Below are positions 5,457-6,605 of a stretch of DNA of 6,605 nt, piece after piece. Where the stretch lies: NCBI GenBank assembly GCA_020437875.1, contig JAGQVR010000158.1, forward strand, positions 1-6,605. The letters are read 5' to 3'. Both the position numbers and the translations under genes were made by a program. This DNA is from Flavobacteriales bacterium. GTDB taxonomy: Bacteria; Bacteroidota; Bacteroidia; Flavobacteriales_F; PHOS-HE28. A model generated the notes under the pieces. That model searched no databases and was not told the origin of the DNA. It worked only from the letters and a program-made list of their open reading frames with translations. The first letter of the stretch is position 1. Every line of letters begins with the position of its first letter.

Positions 5457-6605
5457 TCAGCGGGCCATGACCTCCAGTCGACTGGTAAGTGTGGTGCCTG
5501 CCTGGACCACCCGCACCAGGTAGGTGCCGGAGGCGAGCGTCGAGATATCCATGGAATGGACCGGGCCGCTGGTCATGTCAGACAGGACGATCCTGCCCTG
5601 CATGTCCAGGACGGCGTACCGGGCGGGCACTTCGCTCGGCAGGCGCAAGGTGACCTGAGTGGCCGCTGGGTTCGGCCAGATCGCGAAGCCCTGCTCGTCC
5701 ACGGCCGCTACATCCGTGCTGAACTGGATCAACACCTGGTAATCCTCGGTCTCCCCATAAACATAAGGGTAGCATGGGTCGAACGGTGCAGGCTCTCCGT
5801 CGAGGAGATAGCCGCCACGCACGCGCAGGCGTGTTGCACCCACGGGCGCGCTTGCAGGAACGGTGAAGGTGATCAGGCCGGTCTCTCCAGCGTTCGCAGT
5901 GACGAATTCGCCGAGATTCTCGGTCTCCTCGAAACTGCCGTTCTGGTCGTAATCGATCCAGGCGGTATACGTGTCCGGCGCGTAGTCCCCGCTTTCAACG
6001 ATCAGGCTGTACTCGTTGCCGCGGCTCAAGCTGGTATTGTACGAGGCATAGTAGTCCGTGTAGGTCGCTCCGTTCAAGCCACCGGAGTTCAGGTTCACGA
6101 TCGTGTTCAAGGTGACCCCGTTGATGAAGTCGCCATCGCTCGTGCCCACTGCGGTGAAGGGCGTGCAGTAGTCACTGATCGCCGGAGCGATGACAATGCC
6201 GTAATCCTCCGTTTCACCATACGAGTAGTCGAAGCACGGGTCCATCGGGTCTGGTTCGTCGGCGTTCATGTAAACCCCGCGAACACGCATGGTCGTGCTG
6301 CCCAGGGTGGCACTTTCAGGCACGAGGAAAGGGATCACCCGACTTTCCAAGGCCTCGGCCGTCAGAAATTCGCCCAACTTCTCCGCCTCGGAGAACTGAT
6401 CGTCCTGGTCGAAGTCGATCCAGACGGCATAGCCATCGGGTGTGTAGTCGCCACCTTGGATGATCACGCCGTATAGTCCATTGCGTACCAAGGTGGTGCT
6501 GTAGGTGCTGCTGAAGTCGGTGTAGGTCGGGGCGGTGGTGCCACCGGAGCCGGTGTTCTCGATCGTCTGAAGCACGACGCTATTGATGTAATCCCCATCT
6601 GCGGT
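5457..6605 (-). CDS. Surface protein with tandem GEVED-type repeats and T9SS C-terminal sorting domain (N-terminus missing)
   Basis: The minus-strand frame is open from the window edge to the TGA at 5457-5459, giving the last 382 residues of a longer protein. Two repeats of the GEVED family are visible. Each has DGD(Y/F)IN, a WIDxDQ acidic loop that looks calcium-binding (W62-F71 and W216-F225), an MRVRG or LRVRG strand, a DPC motif and a closing YGETEDY (129-135 and 283-289). The repeats are offset by exactly 154 residues. Residues 306-382 form a T9SS type A domain (FAIWPNPAATQVTLRL, ISTLASGTYLVRVV). GEVED domains occur at the ends of large extracellular proteins such as secreted peptidases and adhesins, so a catalytic domain could lie outside the window. 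The first codon visible is internal; a GTG at 6575 is not a believable start because the repeat pattern continues upstream of it. Confidence 0.9.
   Translation of the reverse strand, partial: TADGDYINSVVLQTIENTGSGGTTAPTYTDFSSTYSTTLVRNGLYGVIIQGGDYTPDGYAVWIDFDQDDQFSEAEKLGEFLTAEALESRVIPFLVPESATLGSTTMRVRGVYMNADEPDPMDPCFDYSYGETEDYGIVIAPAISDYCTPFTAVGTSDGDFINGVTLNTIVNLNSGGLNGATYTDYYASYNTSLSRGNEYSLIVESGDYAPDTYTAWIDYDQNGSFEETENLGEFVTANAGETGLITFTVPASAPVGATRLRVRGGYLLDGEPAPFDPCYPYVYGETEDYQVLIQFSTDVAAVDEQGFAIWPNPAATQVTLRLPSEVPARYAVLDMQGRIVLSDMTSGPVHSMDISTLASGTYLVRVVQAGTTLTSRLEVMAR
5724..6605 (-). repeat. Two tandem GEVED-coding repeat units (462-bp period)
   Basis: Unit 1 spans about 6186-6605, cut by the window edge, and unit 2 about 5724-6167. 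Matching motifs (DGD-Y/F-IN, WIDxDQ, YGETEDY) lie exactly 154 codons apart, so no net insertion or deletion has accumulated between them. The protein sequences have diverged clearly, which points to an old duplication, not a recent one. More units may lie upstream of the window. Confidence 0.8.

Noticed and set aside
5424..6476. Plus-strand open frame of 350 codons opposite the GEVED-repeat gene
   Set aside because: Its internal repetition comes from the GEVED repeats on the minus strand, and its start falls inside the terminator hairpin.
1..6605. Search for a novel defence, mobile or RNA-based system
   Set aside because: No transposase, integrase, nuclease, reverse transcriptase, CRISPR-like array, tRNA or structured non-coding region was seen. 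All intergenic gaps are under 160 nt, and every gene fits a known family.

Overview
The window suggests a GC-rich member of the Bacteroidota, most likely a Flavobacteriales-type environmental lineage. Three of the seven genes encode exported proteins ending in a type IX secretion (T9SS) type A-like sorting domain, with PNP motifs and a C-terminal G-Y/L-V pattern. The start regions mostly lack Shine-Dalgarno sequences, and two carry the Bacteroidota -7 promoter element TAnnTTTG. The placement rests on gene content and motifs, not on a database search.

Layout from left to right. Positions 1-603 (+) hold the 3' end of a large secreted protein with cysteine-rich and thrombospondin type 3 (calcium-binding) repeats, followed by a probable terminator. 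The rest of the window is coded on the minus strand. Reading in transcription order from the right edge: a 5'-truncated GEVED-repeat surface protein (5457-6605) ends at a strong intrinsic terminator (5402-5439); a single outer-membrane beta-barrel protein follows (4690-5298); then come purK (3483-4631) and purE (2965-3468), 14 nt apart; then a secreted Asp-box beta-propeller protein (1645-2877), whose stop codon overlaps the start of 6-phosphofructokinase pfkA (662-1648) by the four bases ATGA.

Functionally the window mixes two housekeeping functions with envelope and extracellular proteins. PurK and PurE together convert AIR to CAIR in de novo purine synthesis by the two-step bacterial route. 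PfkA is the committed step of glycolysis. The secreted proteins are probably surface or adhesion factors of unknown ligand. I see no mobile element, CRISPR array, tRNA or rRNA, and no evidence of a new multi-gene system. The points most worth a second look are the coupling of a secreted propeller gene to pfkA, an Asn at the PFK position normally held by the Mg-binding Asp, and a probable near-leaderless purK promoter.
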